64,000 bases of DNA from Pseudoalteromonas piratica (GTDB lineage: Bacteria > Pseudomonadota > Gammaproteobacteria > Enterobacterales > Alteromonadaceae), in assembly GCF_000788395.1 (NCBI RefSeq), contig NZ_CP009889.1:1364001-1428000 (forward strand), given 5' to 3'. The notes under the pieces were generated by a model. That model was not told the origin of the DNA. It did not search any database and saw nothing but the letters and a program-made list of their open reading frames with translations. Made by a program: the position numbers and the translations under genes. This document shows, in pieces, positions 63,418 through 64,000 of this stretch (position 1 is its first letter; the number at the start of each line of letters is the position of its first letter).

Positions 63418-64000
63418 ATGAGCAGTATCATGGTGATCGAAGATCGCAAAGAAGTCCGCTTAAGTTTAGCCATGCTATTTGAGGATGAAGGCTACCACTG
63501 CGTGGAAGTCGATAATCCACATGTTGCCCAGCTGAAACTGAAAGAATCGGATGTTTCTCTCATTTTGCTCGACATGAACTTTGCTACCGACACCACCTCA
63601 GGGCAAGAAGGATTAGCCTTTTTAACCTGGCTGCAACGTTCTGATTTTAATCATATTCCCGTTATTGCGATGACTGCTTGGTCAAATACCGAATTAGTTG
63701 TACAGGCAATGAAACTCGGTGCCAAAGACTTTGTTGAAAAACCTTGGCGCAATCAGCAGCTTTTACACATTATCAAACAACAACTCGATTTAGCCCATCT
63801 GCAAAGTCAAAACTCTCTTTTAAAGCAACAGTTTAATACCTGCAATGAGTCGACCTATCAGTGGCGTTCAAGTTGTATGACATCACTTTTGAAAAAAATA
63901 AATACGGTTGCCAGTACCGATGTCAGCATCTTGCTTACAGGCGATAACGGCACAGGTAAAAGTGAACTCGCACGTATGATCCATCATGCATCCTCTCGTA
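63418..64000 (+). CDS. NtrC-type sigma-54-dependent response regulator (partial, cut by window end)
   Basis: The first 194 residues are in the window. Residues 1-120 are a receiver domain: acidic pocket VIEDR, phospho-acceptor D52 in LILLDMNF, MTAW, and conserved K108 in FVEKPW. A coiled linker follows. The AAA+ domain of sigma-54 activators then begins, with Walker A DNGTGKSE at 176-183. AAGGAG ten bases before ATG 63418 marks the start. The GAFTGA loop and the DNA-binding end lie beyond the window. The partner kinase is probably downstream. Confidence 0.88.
   Translation, partial: MSSIMVIEDRKEVRLSLAMLFEDEGYHCVEVDNPHVAQLKLKESDVSLILLDMNFATDTTSGQEGLAFLTWLQRSDFNHIPVIAMTAWSNTELVVQAMKLGAKDFVEKPWRNQQLLHIIKQQLDLAHLQSQNSLLKQQFNTCNESTYQWRSSCMTSLLKKINTVASTDVSILLTGDNGTGKSELARMIHHASSR

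Noticed and set aside
1-64000. tRNA, rRNA, CRISPR arrays and prophage genes
   Set aside because: None was recognised on either strand by reading; a covariance-model scan could still find a short RNA I missed.

Overview
The window looks like chromosomal DNA from a marine gammaproteobacterium, most likely Pseudoalteromonas or a close relative in the Alteromonadales. The reasons are the AT-rich composition, an alpha-amylase that closely resembles the cold-active chloride-dependent enzyme of Pseudoalteromonas haloplanktis, a gcvT-gcvH-gcvP operon, a GlyGly-CTERM-like sorting tail, membrane-bound AraC regulators, and many signal peptides. No tRNA, rRNA, CRISPR array, transposase or integrase was seen. 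About 48 protein genes are called, plus three gene remnants.

Layout. 0.1-9.6 kb is a mosaic of single genes: a DUF5694 protein, a LysR/NTF2-like divergent pair, an ATP-grasp enzyme, a DUF418 membrane protein, a secreted DUF642-like protein, a REC-histidine kinase and a Tat-exported intradiol dioxygenase. 9.7-12.7 kb is a polyhydroxyalkanoate cluster (phaB, phaP, phaC; no phaA). 13.1-17.9 kb holds a serine hydrolase gene, a large FG-GAP surface protein and a near-identical 177-bp copy of the hydrolase 3' end. 18-30 kb carries secreted hydrolases, sensors and beta-propeller proteins, including a CadC-like regulator divergent from an S15/CocE-type hydrolase.

30.1-32.1 kb carries a CesT-like chaperone gene followed by a candidate type III effector gene, with no secretion apparatus nearby. 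A decayed copy of the effector's C-terminal tail lies 6.4 kb away. Between them are a TPR-histidine kinase, a lipoprotein serine hydrolase and the amylase. 38.5-42.8 kb has a second LysR/NTF2-like divergent pair, an esterase and two membrane proteins. 43.2-46.9 kb is one large SIR2-domain gene, a probable anti-phage NADase, next to a LysR remnant.

47.1-53.7 kb is the glycine cleavage operon with a short GcvT-like gene and a LysR regulator beside it. 53.8-56.9 kb is a three-gene operon for an exported SDR, a nucleotide-translocase-like MFS protein and an exported methyltransferase. 57.2-63.2 kb has a LytS/LytTR two-component pair, a lipoprotein that fuses Ig-like repeats, a sulfatase and a YHYH domain, and a small exported partner. 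The window ends inside an NtrC-type response regulator gene.

Intergenic space is rich in hairpins. Three dispersed families recur: a REP-like element built on GGGGTCAGAGTCGTTGATT, a hairpin followed by TCTTTGTTATT, and terminators with an AAAGGTTARC core. Two gene 3' ends are duplicated at a distance, which suggests that segments entered by single-crossover recombination.
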